Part shown: positions 1-7,457 of the stretch, one piece after another
Position numbering within the stretch: the first letter of the stretch is position 1
Layout: the number at the start of each line of letters is the position of its first letter
Assembly: GCA_902470095.1 (NCBI GenBank)
Contig: CABRFG010000019.1
Coordinates: forward strand, 1-33,262
Source of the DNA: an uncultured Collinsella sp.
GTDB taxonomy: Bacteria; Actinomycetota; Coriobacteriia; Coriobacteriales; Coriobacteriaceae
DNA length: 33,262 bases
Direction: 5' to 3'
The notes under the pieces: generated by a model
The model's database searches: none
Told to the model about the DNA's origin: nothing
The model's input: the letters and a program-made list of their open reading frames with translations, nothing else
Position numbers and translations under genes: made by a program

Positions 1-363
1 ACTGCGGGAGCGTGCCGTCAGCTCAATGTGTTCGGCTGAGATCGGAAATCAACCGAGCTGATTGCAGCATACAGTCTGAAGCCGAAAAGGCGTGAAAACC
101 TGAGATTGTCATTTTAAGAAATAGAACGAAAAGGACGGCCATGCACGAAATCGCGCAGGCAGAAAGCGCTGTTCGAGGCGCATCCTGCGAAAGGATACCC
201 GTTCAGAAGCGTTGTTGCCAGTTTTTATCGATTCAATTTTTTACGAGCGCACGAAGAGGTTGCGTTTAGAAAAACGCAAGGGCGGCTGTTTTGCCTGTAA
301 GCAAACATGAAATCGACCGCAGCGGTACCGCCTGGGAGGGCGGACGAGGGACTTGGCCGCAAC
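1..363. other. Gene-poor left edge
   Basis: No convincing gene lies in this stretch. A short reading frame at 141-269 (42 codons, plus strand) has an AAAAGGA ribosome-binding sequence at 129-135 but resembles nothing I recognise. A perfect 8-bp hairpin (260-267 with 272-279, AGAA loop) covers its stop codon. It could be a leader, a small protein gene or chance. Near the left edge, segments around 19-25 and 55-61 (TCAGCTC/GAGCTGA) can also pair. Confidence 0.4.
141..269 (+). CDS. Possible 42-residue small ORF, unknown
   Basis: An ATG follows an AAAAGGA sequence with a normal 5-6 base gap, and the frame stays open for 42 codons to a TAG at 267-269. The peptide starts MHEIAQAESAVRG and has three cysteines in its middle (residues 16, 25 and 26). 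It has no membrane segment or recognisable motif. The stop codon falls inside a perfect 8-bp hairpin. There is no conservation evidence available here, and random frames of this size are common, so this is a weak call based mainly on the ribosome-binding site. Confidence 0.2.
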   Translation: MHEIAQAESAVRGASCERIPVQKRCCQFLSIQFFTSARRGCV

Positions 364-1326
364 CTAATCCCCGGGTGCGGCTGCTACGCTCACTACTTGA
401 GAATCGTAGACCGCCCAGTATGTTCCATCCAAGAGTCGCAACACGAAACAGCGGTCATCTTTGCCTATTTCGGCGGCGTTTACGCATTTCTGAAGATCGG
501 CGTGGCGCGCGTAGCGGCCGACGAGCTTACCTCCATTTACAAGCACGACTTTAAGGTCGAGGCCCATCTTCTCGTACATGACAATGCGATCTAAAACGGA
601 CACCTCGCTTGAGTCGAAGTCGGGCCTTTGCCCACCGCGGCGAATCCCTCGTTCAGTCAATGCCCTGTCGATCCCGCCCTTTGCGTAGTCGCTCAGCTGG
701 GAATAGATTCTGCCAGCGAGATCATCGGCCAAGACGCGCTCTGGGTCCCCGCCTGACCGTTCCGCTCGAAACTCGCCTAATGCCGACAGCATCAGGTACA
801 CCTCATGCAATCGCAGCGGCAGGAAGATCGGGTGAGCCGTCGACTTCAGGCCGCCGCGGCTTGTCGGCTCGGCCTTGATGTAGGAGTCGCCAAAACGCAC
901 GCCGCCTGCCAGGGCGCTCAGGCGTTTTTGCACCGCCGTGCGCGAGCAGCCCAGGTACGCGGCGATCGCTTGCTGGGTCATTCCCTTATGCGCCGCTTTG
1001 AGCAGCATGAGATTTGCCTCGTCCGTGCCTATGAACGATTTGTCCAAGTTGTAGTGGCGCTTTTTCAGGGCGCCGCCAATCTCGTTGCCCTTTTCGAACA
1101 GCTCGTGCACGCTCAGGAACAATTCATGGCGGCCGTTGCTTTGGGGGCCTTCCTCTGAGTTGGCATAATCTGCCAGCGCCTTGCAAAACGAGCGATAGTT
1201 TTCGTCGGTGACGAAAATGGGCCACTGCATGTTGTGAAAGCGTGTGCCTTCACGTGTGTCGGCGAATTTCGCATACGCAGACTCAGGATCGCAACCGACC
1301 CTTTCCGCAATTTCCGCAACTCTCAT
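364..1326 (-). CDS. Unrecognised protein with central helix-turn-helix
   Basis: This 320-residue protein does not match a family I can name. A clear helix-turn-helix lies at about residues 113-139 (MTQQAIAAYLGCSRTAVQ), typical of regulators or recombinase-like DNA-binding domains. The N-terminus (MRVAEIAERVGCDP) also looks like a small helical DNA-reading segment. The C-terminal 60 residues (about 255-315) are predicted beta-rich, with hydrophobic strands separated by glycines and a final GTYWAVYDSQVV strand, resembling a small barrel. There are no membrane segments. The start is supported by GGAAGGG seven bases upstream. It stands alone on the minus strand, with an IS scrap upstream and a gene-poor edge downstream, so an accessory origin is plausible. 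A DNA-binding regulator is the best guess. Confidence 0.6.
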   Translation of the reverse strand: MRVAEIAERVGCDPESAYAKFADTREGTRFHNMQWPIFVTDENYRSFCKALADYANSEEGPQSNGRHELFLSVHELFEKGNEIGGALKKRHYNLDKSFIGTDEANLMLLKAAHKGMTQQAIAAYLGCSRTAVQKRLSALAGGVRFGDSYIKAEPTSRGGLKSTAHPIFLPLRLHEVYLMLSALGEFRAERSGGDPERVLADDLAGRIYSQLSDYAKGGIDRALTERGIRRGGQRPDFDSSEVSVLDRIVMYEKMGLDLKVVLVNGGKLVGRYARHADLQKCVNAAEIGKDDRCFVLRLLDGTYWAVYDSQVVSVAAAPGD

Positions 1327-1704
1327 GCCAATCCCTTCCGCAACCCAATCACACGCACGAAAAACCTATCAAGCCAGAAGATTGATGTGGCAAAAAAGAA
1401 GAAGAGGCATTACACCCCTCCTTCCGGACAGCCTGTATCCCGGTTCCCTGCCCGCCAGTTCGCCCTCCCCGAAACCCTCGGGGCGCTATGGGGTCGAGCC
1501 CCTCCGCATGGAAAATTCTATCGCGGTCATGCCCGCTATGCGTGTCACGCACACCACGCCAAACGTCAGGTTTACCAGCCGGGACTGAGCCCTCTTTCGA
1601 GAGCAGGGTTATATTAGCATCTACAAACTCGAAAAACCCTGCCGCATTTGAGGAGTACCAAGAAAAAGGTCTACACCTTGAATATCAACCTCATCCGAAC
1701 ACCT

Positions 1705-1740
1705 CCCGCATTCATCCGAACAAGTACGGATGAATGCGGG
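1705..1740. repeat. Perfect 14-bp palindrome beside IS30-like scrap
   Basis: CCCGCATTCATCCG (1705-1718) is exactly complementary to CGGATGAATGCGGG (1727-1740) around an 8-base loop. Its TCATCCGAACA portion also occurs as a direct repeat at 1691-1701. There is no U-tract on either side, so it is not a classical terminator. It abuts the transposase-like fragment and could be an insertion-sequence end or target hairpin, which is inference. Confidence 0.7.
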
Positions 1741-1756
1741 AATCCGATACCCTGAG

Positions 1757-1890
1757 GGCCGGATCGGCCGAGCCACTGGGCACAAGCGGGACACGGTCCA
1801 GAGGATGCCGGGGCGCGGGGTCCCGTGCGGGGAGATCGCGAGGGAGCCGGGCAGGTCGCCCTCGACGATGAGCGCAGAGATACCGTCGCG
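1757..1890 (+). pseudogene. IS30-like transposase N-terminal remnant
   Basis: In one plus-strand frame the translation includes the segment GEIAREPGRSPSTMSAEI. This matches the helix-turn-helix signature of IS30-family transposases, in which a GLS-REIA-x-x-LGRSPSTVSREI type segment is typical. The proline in REPGRS in place of leucine suggests decay. Only about 45 codons look transposase-like. No DDE catalytic domain follows: the downstream frame becomes arginine/proline-rich and ends near 2017, in the SDR gene's 3' end. I read it as a truncated remnant of an insertion sequence. The call rests on one motif, so a chance match cannot be excluded. Confidence 0.45.
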
Positions 1891-2013
1891 CCCACCCATG
1901 AAAAGAGGGTTCCCTCGCAGGCGCCGCATCCGCACGTCCCCGCAAAGAAACCCTCGCACTCGCATCTCTACCTGCGAACCCGTATGCAGCCTCGCGCGTG
2001 TGTTCCGCAGTTG

Positions 2014-2805
2014 CTAGTCGCGGTAGAACGAGCCCATGTAGCGGATGTACTCGTCCTCGGTGTGGTTTGCCTTCCAGTCGTGGACGGAGTCCTTGTTGCG
2101 CTGGCCGGCGATGACGGAGAGCTCCTTACCCAGCTTCTCAAAGGCCTCGTCGACGCACTCCTCGGGGGTGAGGGCGATCTTCATGACGGCCTCGCCCTGC
2201 GGGCCGCCGGGGAGGTTGGACAGCAGGCTGGGGGTTAGGGTGGTGCCGAGGGTGATGACCTCGACGTCGACGCCGGTGCCCTCGCACTCGCAGGCCACGG
2301 CCTCGGTCATCTTGAGGATGAAGGCCTTGCCCGCGCCGTACTGGCCGTTCCAGGGGCTGGAGCTGATGCCGGTCATCGACGAGACGTTGATCACGGCGCC
2401 GCGGTCCTGGGCGGCAAAGATCCGCATGTAGTGGTGGAAGCACTTGAGGAAGGTCACGACGTTGACGTTGATCATGGCCTCGTGCTTCTCCCAGGGGGTG
2501 TCCTGGATCTTACCGAAGCTGTGCAGGCAGGCCACGTAGCTCATGAAGCCCATGTCCAGGCCCTCGGTCGCGGCGAAGACGGTCTCGGCAGCGCCGGGCT
2601 GGCTAAAGTCGGCGCGCACGACCTTGGTCTCCACGCCGTAGGTCTCGCGGATCTCGCCTGCGAGCACGTTCAGCTTCTCCTCGCGACGGCCGACCATGAC
2701 GACGTTCATGCCGCCGGCGGCGATCTTCTCGCAGAACGCCTTGCCGACGCCCTCGGTCGCGCCCAGGATCAGGCCCCACTCACCGTACTTCTCCCTCAGG
2801 TTCAT
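2014..2805 (-). CDS. Short-chain dehydrogenase/reductase
   Basis: A 263-residue NAD(P)-dependent oxidoreductase of the classical SDR family. The cofactor-binding glycine motif is GATEGVG (residues 15-21), followed by an Arg-Arg pair at the end of the second strand (40-41) that often favours NADPH. The catalytic residues are visible: Ser142/Ser143 in NVSSMTG, Tyr156 and Lys160 in QYGAGK. Substrate cannot be read from sequence. The ATG at 2805 follows GAGAGAGG at a proper distance. A longer in-frame start adds 26 residues, but its initiation context is poor. The gene stands alone between two gene-poor regions, so its partners and pathway are unknown. Confidence 0.88.
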   Translation of the reverse strand: MNLREKYGEWGLILGATEGVGKAFCEKIAAGGMNVVMVGRREEKLNVLAGEIRETYGVETKVVRADFSQPGAAETVFAATEGLDMGFMSYVACLHSFGKIQDTPWEKHEAMINVNVVTFLKCFHHYMRIFAAQDRGAVINVSSMTGISSSPWNGQYGAGKAFILKMTEAVACECEGTGVDVEVITLGTTLTPSLLSNLPGGPQGEAVMKIALTPEECVDEAFEKLGKELSVIAGQRNKDSVHDWKANHTEDEYIRYMGSFYRD

Positions 2806-3470
2806 GCTGCATCCTCTCTCTCGATGCCCATGCGGGCACATCTCCTTTAGCGTGCGACCGCACAGCCGCACACGGTGCACCATTACGCGCTGAACAAGAG
2901 GGGAGCGTGTTCACGACTTTGCGAACGAGCCCGTAACAACGATGAACGGTGTCGGTCTATCACCACGAAGAAACCCTTGCGGCATCGAGAGAGGAGGTGC
3001 TGGCAGGTGGAACCAAAAGGTGAACGCCGCCATCTCTAGCTCCACCTTATCGGGTTTCCCGTCGCAAGCGATGCTTCAAAGAGCTTGCGCAGCGAAACGT
3101 TGGCGAAGGTCCAGGACCACGCTTTGCTGCTGCCCACTGTGACTCGGCCCTCGGCTCTGCGTAGAACCCGAAGCCGCTTTTGCAGTCGATGCGATTGACC
3201 CCGTCGAGGTCGGTGAGGGTGTAGCTTTCGCCCTCTCCATCCTGGCTCGAGCGTCCCTTGCGCTCGAAAGCAAAGTGACTTGACGCGAAGAGCACCTCAC
3301 CAGCGCCGTTATTTTTTGGCATCTTTGGGGGCTGATGTACACAAATGCGACTCCACGTGCCGACCAGCAACGTCCTCCACATGTCTGGACTCTCTATGCT
3401 TGCGCTGGATAGACATCGCAGGAACGGGTATAGTATCGAAAGTTTTGTCGTTAACCAGCGGGGGAGTCCT
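2806..3470. other. Gene-poor region upstream of phosphatidyltransferase
   Basis: About 660 bases carry no gene I would accept. A minus-strand frame at 3047-3322 (91 codons from an ATG with no ribosome-binding site) has a protein-like composition in its middle but no recognisable motif. The region must hold the promoter of the SDR gene (minus) and of the phosphatidyltransferase (plus). Only the latter has a usable candidate, at 3406-3434. Confidence 0.5.
3406..3434 (+). promoter_or_regulatory. Candidate promoter of the phosphatidyltransferase
   Basis: TATAGT at 3429-3434 is a good -10 element (5 of 6). TGGATA at 3406-3411, 17 bases upstream, is a moderate -35 (4 of 6). It would give a leader of about 30 bases, with the GGGGGAG ribosome-binding site close to the GTG start at 3471. 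Confidence 0.45.
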
Positions 3471-4175
3471 GTGGGAATCAAAAAGAAGATCAAAAAGGAG
3501 CTTATCGGCACTTCCGATTACCCGTCGAATAAGATCTTCACGATCTCCAATTTCATCACCTTTACGCGCCTGATCCTCACGCTCGTCTTTCTGTACCTGT
3601 TTGTGACGGATAACAACCGCATCGTCGCCATCGTGATTTATGCCATCGCCGCCTCCACCGACTGGATGGACGGGCAGATCGCCCGCATGACCAAGACGGT
3701 CTCGTGGCTCGGCAAGGTCATGGATCCCATCTGCGACCGCGCGCTGCTGTTTACGGGCGTCTTGGGCCTGGTGGTCCGTGGCGAGCTGCCTATCTGGGTC
3801 TGCGTACTCATCATCGGTCGCGACATCTACCTGGGCCTTGGCACGCTCATCGTGCGCCATTACCACCGTCGTCCCATCGATGTCGTGTTTCCCGGAAAGA
3901 TTGCCACTGCGCTGCTCATGACCGGCTTCTCGCTCATGCTGCTCGGTTTCCCAGTTATTGACGGCCTGCATCTTTTACCTTCAACCCTTAAGGCCTTCCC
4001 GGGCCTCAACGGAAGCTCGGTGCCCCTCGGCATCTTCTTTGTGTACGGCGGCGTGATCTTCTCCATGCTCACGGCTGTTATCTACTCCATTAAGGGCGGA
4101 GCGGCCATTAAACAGGCTCTCACGCATCCCGAGGACGAGGACATCGACTTTCTGAACCCTGAAATCGAAGACTGA
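3471..4175 (+). CDS. CDP-alcohol phosphatidyltransferase
   Basis: A 234-residue integral membrane enzyme that transfers a phosphatidyl group from a CDP-lipid to an alcohol. The family signature D-G-x2-A-R-x8-G-x3-D-x3-D is complete in the stretch from DGQIAR to KVMDPICDR, about residues 65-90. Several hydrophobic segments surround it, and an acidic tail (EDEDIDF) ends the protein. The start is GTG at 3471, preceded by GGGGGAG; an ATG further upstream gives an implausible N-terminus. It is distinct from the pgsA at 24457-25095. In mycobacteria pgsA2 lies a few genes upstream of garA, and here it lies directly upstream of the garA-like gene. The alcohol substrate (glycerol phosphate, inositol phosphate or other) is not decidable. 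Confidence 0.88.
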   Translation: MGIKKKIKKELIGTSDYPSNKIFTISNFITFTRLILTLVFLYLFVTDNNRIVAIVIYAIAASTDWMDGQIARMTKTVSWLGKVMDPICDRALLFTGVLGLVVRGELPIWVCVLIIGRDIYLGLGTLIVRHYHRRPIDVVFPGKIATALLMTGFSLMLLGFPVIDGLHLLPSTLKAFPGLNGSSVPLGIFFVYGGVIFSMLTAVIYSIKGGAAIKQALTHPEDEDIDFLNPEIED

Positions 4176-4241
4176 TTCATTGGGGTATGATTACGTACGG
4201 TTCATTATTTGCGGCACGTCCGCGATAAGTTAGGGGTTGTC

Positions 4242-4676
4242 ATGGACAACATGGTTAACAATATGCCTCAGAATGATAAGACTGCTGACGCTACCTGCGT
4301 ATTCCGCGTGCCTTCAAGCGACGTCACCGTTCCCGACCTCATGGCCAACGTGCGCATCACCGCCCCCGTTCTGTCCATCGTCAAGGGTCCGCAGACTGGT
4401 GCCGCTTTTGAGCTCGAGGACGATGTGACCACCATCGGCCGCGATCCTGCAAACGGAATCTTCCTCAATGACATGACCGTTTCGCGCAGCCATGCGCGCA
4501 TTATTCGCGAGGGCCTCGGCGCTCGCATCGAGGACTTGGGCTCGCTCAATGGCACCTGGGTCGACGGTGCCATCGTCAATGCAGCCCCGCTGCACGACGG
4601 TTCTTCCGTCCAGATTGGTACGTTTACGCTCATCTACCACGAGAGCACGCCGGAGCGCATCGAAACCGGTGAGTAG
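4242..4676 (+). CDS. GarA/OdhI-like FHA-domain protein
   Basis: A 144-residue cytoplasmic phosphothreonine-binding protein. The forkhead-associated domain fills the C-terminal two thirds, with the binding residues Gly66-Arg67, Ser81-x-x-His84 (SRSHA) and Ser101 to Thr105 (SLNGT). The N-terminal tail contains DATCVFRV, which aligns with the ETTSVFRA phospho-switch of mycobacterial GarA and corynebacterial OdhI. Thr18 matches the GarA Thr22 position, while the neighbouring Thr21 position is alanine here. GarA and OdhI control 2-oxoglutarate metabolism by binding their targets until phosphorylated, and a similar role is inferred. The ATG at 4242 follows AGGGG. The MerR gene begins three bases after the stop, the same order as garA-Rv1828 and odhI-ftsR. 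Confidence 0.88.
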   Translation: MDNMVNNMPQNDKTADATCVFRVPSSDVTVPDLMANVRITAPVLSIVKGPQTGAAFELEDDVTTIGRDPANGIFLNDMTVSRSHARIIREGLGARIEDLGSLNGTWVDGAIVNAAPLHDGSSVQIGTFTLIYHESTPERIETGE

Positions 4677-4679
4677 GGC

Positions 4680-5558
4680 ATGGCCGAACGCAACTATCTG
4701 AGTATCGGCCAAGTCGTCAACCTACTTCGAGGCGCATACCCCGATCTTTCGAACTCAAAAATTAGATTTCTAGAGGATGAGGGGCTCATTACCCCTCATC
4801 GTACGCCTAAGGGATACCGTCAGTACTCCAAGGAGGACGTTGATCGCCTAGAGGTCATTCTGCACTTGCAGAAGACCCGCTACATGCCGCTCAACGTGAT
4901 TAAGCAGCGCTTGGAAAACGCCACGGACCTGTCAACGCTCGCCTACGAGGTGGGCTTGCTGTCCGATGTTCCGCTCAAGACGGAGCCCAAGGAGACTAAA
5001 CAAAAGCTGCATCCCATCGAGACCATTCCCGATATGCTGGGCGTCGAGATTTCGTTTATCCGCTCGCTCGCCGAGAACGACCTCATTCGCATCATCAAGA
5101 GTCCGCAGAATCGTGAGCTCGTCGATGGCCGCGATTTTCCGATTATCCGTTACTGCTCCGAGCTGTCACGCTTCCATATCGAGCCGCGCAACCTGCGCCA
5201 GTACGTGTCTTCCGCCAACCGCGAGTCCTCGATGTTTGAGCAGGTGCTCGTGAGCATGCTCGGAATGGATACCTCCGATGACGAGCGCGACGCCAAGCTC
5301 GAGCGTGCGTTTAAGAAGCTTCACGACCTGACGGAGGGCGTGCACACCGCGCTGCTCAAGAACCGCGTTTTTGAGTCGCTCAACGCCGTGGTCGAGGACG
5401 CCGACATCGATGCACTCGATGAGGAAATCACTCGCTCCGAGTCAACCAAGGCCAAAAACGAAGAGATAGGCGCGCCGGCTTCGCACGAGGATTCCCTCGT
5501 AAAGCCGCTCAAGGTCGTCACCCCTTCGCAATCCGGCACCGCCACCGCGGGCAAATAA
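4680..5558 (+). CDS. MerR-family regulator, FtsR-like
   Basis: A 292-residue DNA-binding protein. The N-terminal MerR winged helix covers roughly residues 4-80 and includes YLSIGQVVNLL, the helix SNSKIRFLEDEGLI and the wing TPKGYRQYS. The rest is a helical region without the cysteine ligands of metal-sensing MerR proteins, ending in a disordered tail of about 50 residues. Immediate downstream linkage to a garA/odhI-type gene is the context of corynebacterial FtsR, an activator of ftsZ, and mycobacterial Rv1828. A cell-division or growth-control role is therefore inferred. The start lies three bases after the FHA stop, with GAGTAGGG as ribosome-binding site, so the two are probably co-translated. 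Confidence 0.85.
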   Translation: MAERNYLSIGQVVNLLRGAYPDLSNSKIRFLEDEGLITPHRTPKGYRQYSKEDVDRLEVILHLQKTRYMPLNVIKQRLENATDLSTLAYEVGLLSDVPLKTEPKETKQKLHPIETIPDMLGVEISFIRSLAENDLIRIIKSPQNRELVDGRDFPIIRYCSELSRFHIEPRNLRQYVSSANRESSMFEQVLVSMLGMDTSDDERDAKLERAFKKLHDLTEGVHTALLKNRVFESLNAVVEDADIDALDEEITRSESTKAKNEEIGAPASHEDSLVKPLKVVTPSQSGTATAGK

Positions 5559-5560
5559 CA

Positions 5561-5580
5561 GTTGCCGCTTATCCGGCAAC
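5561..5580. other. Hairpin between MerR gene and apt
   Basis: GTTGCCG (5561-5567) pairs perfectly with CGGCAAC (5574-5580) around a six-base loop. It ends five bases before the apt ribosome-binding site and has no U-tract. It may separate translation units, protect the apt mRNA end or modulate apt translation. Confidence 0.6.
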
Positions 5581-5598
5581 CCATTGAAAGGTCATGCA

Positions 5599-6129
5599 AT
5601 GTACGACTTCGAATCTCAAATCGTCGACATCCCCGACTATCCCGAGCCCGGAGTCATCTTTAAAGACATCGCGCCGCTCTTTGGCAATCCCGAGGCGCTC
5701 AAAGCCATGACCGATTCCCTCGCCGAGCACTTTGCCGGCATGGGAATCACCAAGGTCGTGGGCCCCGAGGCTCGCGGCTTTATGGTTGGCGTACCGGTGG
5801 CTGTAGCCCTTGGCGCCGGCTTTGTTCCCGCACGTAAACCGGGCAAGCTACCGCGCGAGACCGTGAGCCAGAGCTACGAGCTCGAGTACGGAACGGATTC
5901 CATTGAGATCCATGCCGACGCTATCAGCTCTAAAGATACCGTGTTGATTCTGGACGACTTGGTCGCGACGGGCGGAACCGTCGAGGCAACAGGTAAACTG
6001 GTGCGAGATATGGGCGCAAAGCTTGTCGGTTACGGTTGTATCCTTGAGCTTGCGTTTCTCAACCCGCGCGAGAAGCTCACGCCGTCTGATGACGATGTGG
6101 AGCTCTTTAGCCTGGTGACGGTGGACTAG
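5599..6129 (+). CDS. apt: Adenine phosphoribosyltransferase
   Basis: A 176-residue cytoplasmic enzyme of purine salvage that converts adenine plus PRPP to AMP and pyrophosphate. The PRPP-binding loop VLILDDLVATGGT (residues 115-127) is intact. The N-terminal PDYPEPGVIFKDI motif and the ARGF segment around residue 58 are typical of bacterial Apt. Length is normal for the family. The ATG at 5599 has GAAAGG seven bases upstream. It follows the MerR gene after a 40-base gap containing a short hairpin and is probably in the same transcript. Confidence 0.95.
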   Translation: MYDFESQIVDIPDYPEPGVIFKDIAPLFGNPEALKAMTDSLAEHFAGMGITKVVGPEARGFMVGVPVAVALGAGFVPARKPGKLPRETVSQSYELEYGTDSIEIHADAISSKDTVLILDDLVATGGTVEATGKLVRDMGAKLVGYGCILELAFLNPREKLTPSDDDVELFSLVTVD

Positions 6130-6161
6130 CCGTTACCCTTAGTTACTGGAAAGGAAGCTAC

Positions 6162-7289
6162 ATGCGCACAGCAAACACGCACAAAAACATGGCACGCTGC
6201 GCTGCTACGGCAACCCTCGCTTGTGTTTTGGGCTTGGGCCTCGCGGCTCCTGCCTACGCCGATACCGCATCCGACCTTGCCGCTGCTCGTACGAAGCTCG
6301 AGCAGATCGGTACCCAAACCCAGCAGATTTACGATGAGCTCGCCACGCAGACGCAGGCACTCGATCAGACTGCTGGCGAGATCACGCAAAAGCAGCAGGA
6401 GATCGCCGATGGTCAGGCCAAACTCTCGACCTATGTCGCCGGCGAGTACAAAACCGGCGGTCTGAGCCTGCTTCAGGTTCTGACGGGTGTCGATGATCTG
6501 AGCGATATGCTCAACCGTTTGTTCTACTACGGCAAAGTTTCCGATAAGCAAGCTCAGACCATTCAAGAGGTCAAAGAGCTTAAGCAGCAGCTCACCGATA
6601 AGCAGGCCGAGCAGGAGAAGAACGTCGCCACCACGCAAAAGAAGGTTGACGAGCTTAACGCCCAGCAGGCTGAAGCCCAGAACGTCGTAAACTCCCTGGA
6701 TTCGCAGCTGCAAGCCGAGCTTGCCGCAGAGGCCGAGGCCAACGCCGCGCTGCAGGCCGGCATCAACGCCAGCACCGCCGAGAAGGCCACGGTGAGCAAC
6801 GAGACTGCCGGTACGACCGAGAAGACCAACAACGGTGGCCAGACCAGCAATAACAACAACCAGGGCGGCAACACTCCGGCTCCTACGCCGGCACCTGCTC
6901 CGACGCCGCAGCCCTCCACACCTGCTCCGGCTCCGACGCCTTCTGCTCCGAGCCAGTCCGTCGACGGCGGTTCTGTTGTATCGCGTGCATACAGTAAGCT
7001 TGGTTGCGCTTATTCCTGGGGCGGAATTGGCCCGAACAGCTTCGACTGCTCTGGTTTTGTTAGCTATTGCCTCACTGGTCGCTATTGCCGCCTGGGCACC
7101 ACGGGCACCTTTATGGGCTGGACGCGTGTGTCCGATCCGCAGCCCGGTGACGTTGTGGTCAACTCATACCACACCGGCATTTACATCGGTGGCGGTCAGA
7201 TGATTCATGCTTCCGACTACAACACGGGTGTTATCATCAGCTCCGTTGCCGCCGGCATGAACAATAACTACATCTTCGTGCGTTACTAA
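6162..7289 (+). CDS. Secreted NlpC/P60 peptidoglycan hydrolase with coiled coil
   Basis: A 375-residue exported cell-wall hydrolase. Residues 1-33 form a signal peptide ending in AYA before Asp34. Residues about 34-210 are heptad-rich coiled coil (many Gln, Lys, Glu and Ala), and 215-265 is a Thr/Pro/Ala-rich flexible linker. The C-terminal NlpC/P60 domain (about 270-375) carries the catalytic Cys296 in FDCSGF and His337 in YHTGIYIGGGQ, with a second histidine at 349. The layout matches RipA-like and PcsB/CwlO-like D,L-endopeptidases, whose coiled coil can respond to FtsEX, so a role in division or wall turnover is likely. GGAAAGG precedes the start. A strong terminator follows. Confidence 0.92.
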   Translation: MRTANTHKNMARCAATATLACVLGLGLAAPAYADTASDLAAARTKLEQIGTQTQQIYDELATQTQALDQTAGEITQKQQEIADGQAKLSTYVAGEYKTGGLSLLQVLTGVDDLSDMLNRLFYYGKVSDKQAQTIQEVKELKQQLTDKQAEQEKNVATTQKKVDELNAQQAEAQNVVNSLDSQLQAELAAEAEANAALQAGINASTAEKATVSNETAGTTEKTNNGGQTSNNNNQGGNTPAPTPAPAPTPQPSTPAPAPTPSAPSQSVDGGSVVSRAYSKLGCAYSWGGIGPNSFDCSGFVSYCLTGRYCRLGTTGTFMGWTRVSDPQPGDVVVNSYHTGIYIGGGQMIHASDYNTGVIISSVAAGMNNNYIFVRY

Positions 7290-7313
7290 GTCATCTTACA
7301 CAGCGTGTGAATG

Positions 7314-7354
7314 TGGACCTCGTGGCTTTAAGTCGCGAGGTCCATTCTTTTTTT
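7314..7354 (+). terminator. Rho-independent terminator after NlpC/P60 gene
   Basis: TGGACCTCG (7314-7322) pairs with CGAGGTCCA (7336-7344), nine base pairs, followed by TTCTTTTTTT. It sits about 25 bases after the stop codon and closes the plus-strand unit. Confidence 0.92.
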
Positions 7355-7367
7355 CTCTCTCATCTTA

Positions 7368-7402
7368 GACGGCTATCTAGTATTCAGAACTAGATAGCCG
7401 TC
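7368..7402. promoter_or_regulatory. 14-bp palindrome upstream of degV, possible operator
   Basis: GACGGCTATCTAGT (7368-7381) is perfectly repeated in inverse at 7389-7402 around a seven-base spacer. It ends about 20 bases before the TATAAT at 7423, so it covers the -35 position. There is no U-tract after it. An operator for the degV gene is more likely than a terminator, since a strong terminator already lies just upstream. Confidence 0.6.
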
Positions 7403-7422
7403 CATTCGGTTTGCAAGAAGGC

Positions 7423-7428
7423 TATAAT
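7423..7428 (+). promoter_or_regulatory. TATAAT -10 element of degV
   Basis: A consensus TATAAT lies 35 bases before the ATG. No good -35 element is present at 16-18 bases. That position overlaps the 3' arm of the palindrome at 7368-7402, so the promoter may depend on an activator or be repressed there. Confidence 0.6.
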
Positions 7429-7457
7429 TGTTGATGAACAATTAGAAAGGACCCTCT

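Larger units (their letters stand above)
1327..2013. other. Gene-poor region with inverted repeats and IS scrap
   Basis: This 687-base stretch contains no intact gene. It holds a weak inverted repeat (GCAGGGTT 1603-1610 with AACCCTGC 1635-1642), a direct repeat TCATCCGAACA (1691-1701 and 1712-1722), a perfect 14-bp palindrome (1705-1740) and a fragment resembling an IS30-family transposase N-terminus (about 1757-1890). The sequence from 1740 onward is distinctly GC-richer than the part before it. Confidence 0.6.

Noticed and set aside
1..110. Possible TPP riboswitch (GGCTGAGA followed by CTGAT about 20 bases later)
   Set aside because: The second conserved part (the UGG-A-UAAU-CC-GCG segment) does not fit, the outer stem does not close, and no thiamine gene follows.
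3047..3322. Minus-strand 91-codon frame
   Set aside because: Composition is partly protein-like, but there is no ribosome-binding site, motif or neighbour support. It may be a decayed gene.
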